Shown here piece by piece: positions 10,192 to 11,062 of a stretch of DNA of 11,062 nt (its first letter is position 1; each line of letters starts with the position of its first letter). The DNA is from Xylaria sp. FL1777. Lineage: Eukaryota > Ascomycota > Sordariomycetes > Xylariales > Xylariaceae. The notes under the pieces are model-generated. The model worked only from the letters and a program-made list of their open reading frames with translations, did no database searches and had not been told where the DNA came from. The position numbers and the translations under genes are program-made. The stretch is taken from NCBI GenBank assembly GCA_022578965.1, contig MU401065.1, forward strand, positions 1-11,062, read 5' to 3'.

Positions 10192-10213
10192 TTTAAAAAA
10201 GCTAAAACTTTAA

Positions 10214-10916
10214 AGTTTAATAAAATTTTTAGCTTATTTTTTTATATAAAATTTATTATTTATTAACTTATGTATTATTATTTATTAACTTATTACTATT
10301 ATTTACTAATTTTACTATTATTACTTATTAACTTGCATATTATTATTTATTAATTTATTATTATTATTTATTAACTTATTATTACTACTTATTAATTTAT
10401 TATTACTTTTTATAACTTTTAAACTTAAACAAAATTCTTGTTTTATTTTTTTATATAAAATTTACTACTTATTAACTTACTATTATTATTACTACTTATT
10501 AATTTATTATTATTACTTATTAACTTATTATTATTACTTATTAATTTATTACTATTTTTTATAACTTTTTAACTTAAATAAAATTCCTGTTTTATTTTTT
10601 TATATAAAATTTATTATTTATTAACTCATTATTATTACTTATTAACTCATTACTATTATTTATTAACTTATTACTATTACTTATTAACTTATTACTATTA
10701 TTACTATTACTTAAAACTTTTTAACTTTAATAAAATTTCCGTTTTATTTTTTTATATAAAATTTACCACTTATTAATTTACTTACTACTATTATTACTTA
10801 TTAATTTACTACTATTATTTATTAACTTATTATTACTACTTATTAATTTATTACTGCTATTTAAGAATTTTTAACTTGGACAAAATTTCTGTTTTTTTTT
10901 TTTTTTTATATAAAAA
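10214..10916. repeat. ~150-bp minisatellite with five conserved cores
   Basis: A core consisting of an ACTTAAAC-like stretch, AAAATT, a 4-base slot, TTTTATTTTTTT and TATATAAAA recurs five times. The slots start at 10228, 10437, 10586, 10738 and 10888, giving spacings of 209, 149, 152 and 150 bp. The slots read TTTA, CTTG, CCTG, TCCG and TCTG. Between cores lie ~21-bp sub-repeats built on TATTAACTTATTATTACTAC-like sequence. The last core has its T tract expanded to 16 (10892-10907). The leftmost core, beside the hypermutated body, is the most degraded. The displayed strand has almost no G. Confidence 0.9.
10261..10405. repeat. ~21-bp sub-repeats nested in the first minisatellite unit
   Basis: The TATTAACT/TATTAATT box recurs at 10261, 10283, 10304 (as TACTAATT), 10326, 10348, 10369 and 10390, a steady spacing of 21-22 bp. 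The same monomer appears in the second unit at 10497, 10518 and 10539. The first unit contains more monomers than the others, which explains its 209-bp length. This is a hierarchical array: short monomers expand within a longer unit that has itself been amplified. Confidence 0.85.
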
Positions 10917-10980
10917 CTATTATAAATTATTATTAATTACTATTTATTATTATTAGCTATTATTTACTATTATTAACTAT
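10917..10980. other. Transition between minisatellite and heptamer repeat
   Basis: This is irregular TTA/CTA-rich sequence of the form CTATTATTTACTATTATTAA. It appears to be degenerate forms of both neighbouring repeats. The one G sits in TAGCTA near 10956. No gene is visible. Confidence 0.6.
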
Positions 10981-11062
10981 TACTTATTATTTATTACTTA
11001 TTATTTATTATTTATTATTTATTATTTATTATTTATTATTTATTATTTATTATTTATTATTT
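10981..11062. repeat. 7-bp repeat TATTTAT/TACTTAT, running off the window
   Basis: About 11.7 copies of a 7-bp unit fill the last 82 bp. The first three read TACTTAT, TATTTAT, TACTTAT, and the rest are uniform TATTTAT. The C/T variation at the third base is again a single transition type, and the uniform part looks recently expanded. The array continues beyond the window, so its full length is unknown. It is not the TTAGGG-type fungal telomere repeat. Confidence 0.9.

Noticed and set aside
10261..10560. Regularly spaced ~21-bp repeats as a CRISPR array
   Set aside because: The monomers are contiguous and imperfect, with no unique spacers between conserved repeats.
10243..10916. Repeated TATATAAAA boxes as promoters
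   Set aside because: They are part of the satellite core and recur with its period. No transcribed or coding unit follows any of them.
10981..11062. Heptamer array as telomere
   Set aside because: The unit has no G-rich strand and does not match TTAGGG or known fungal telomere variants.
1..11062. Mitochondrial or plastid origin, or an Apicomplexan or Dictyostelium-type nuclear intergenic region
   Set aside because: No organellar gene, tRNA or rRNA is seen. The TpA excess and transition-only divergence between repeat copies fit fungal hypermutation better, though the organism is not proven.

Overview
This window looks like a gene-free, extremely AT-rich block of a eukaryotic nuclear genome, most plausibly an AT-isochore, centromere-type or subtelomere-type block of a filamentous ascomycete. 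Hand sampling of lines puts GC at roughly 15%. No reading frame, tRNA or rRNA could be supported. The fungal reading rests on a signature like repeat-induced point mutation (RIP). TpA greatly outnumbers ApT, repeat copies differ almost only by C/T and G/A transitions, and no coding sequence survives. The species cannot be named from this sequence.

Layout: positions 1-92 are plain AT-rich sequence. Positions 93-256 hold a 46-bp tandem repeat that still carries CC, GG and GA. Positions 429-603 hold long poly-A tracts and a short 11-bp tandem repeat. About 604-10210 is the hypermutated body. It contains a duplicated segment (6652-6805 and 7274-7428, offset 622 bp), several inverted repeats (2792-2827, 5767-5884, 6172-6195, 6815-6832, 7624-7643, 10079-10191) and a 56-bp tandem duplication (9893-about 9990). 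Positions 10214-10916 hold a ~150-bp minisatellite built from ~21-bp sub-repeats. A 7-bp repeat (10981-11062) runs off the right edge.

The most interesting signal is mutational. In the body, surviving C almost always follows a purine (GpC or ApC). TpC/GpA and CpC/GpG are nearly absent: I found one TC/GA in 661-1560. Over the whole window I counted only about 10 TCA/TGA, against an estimated ~200 GCA/TGC. About 45 CpG survive, and all but two follow a purine. This 5'-context dependence is not what the classic CpA-directed, 3'-context RIP model describes. It fits C-to-T loss at pyrimidine-C, or any deamination process in which a 5' purine protects.

The tandem repeats at both ends keep more C and G and show stepwise C-to-T and G-to-A change between units, so ancestral bases can be read from them. 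No gene system is present. All counts were made by eye and should be recomputed.
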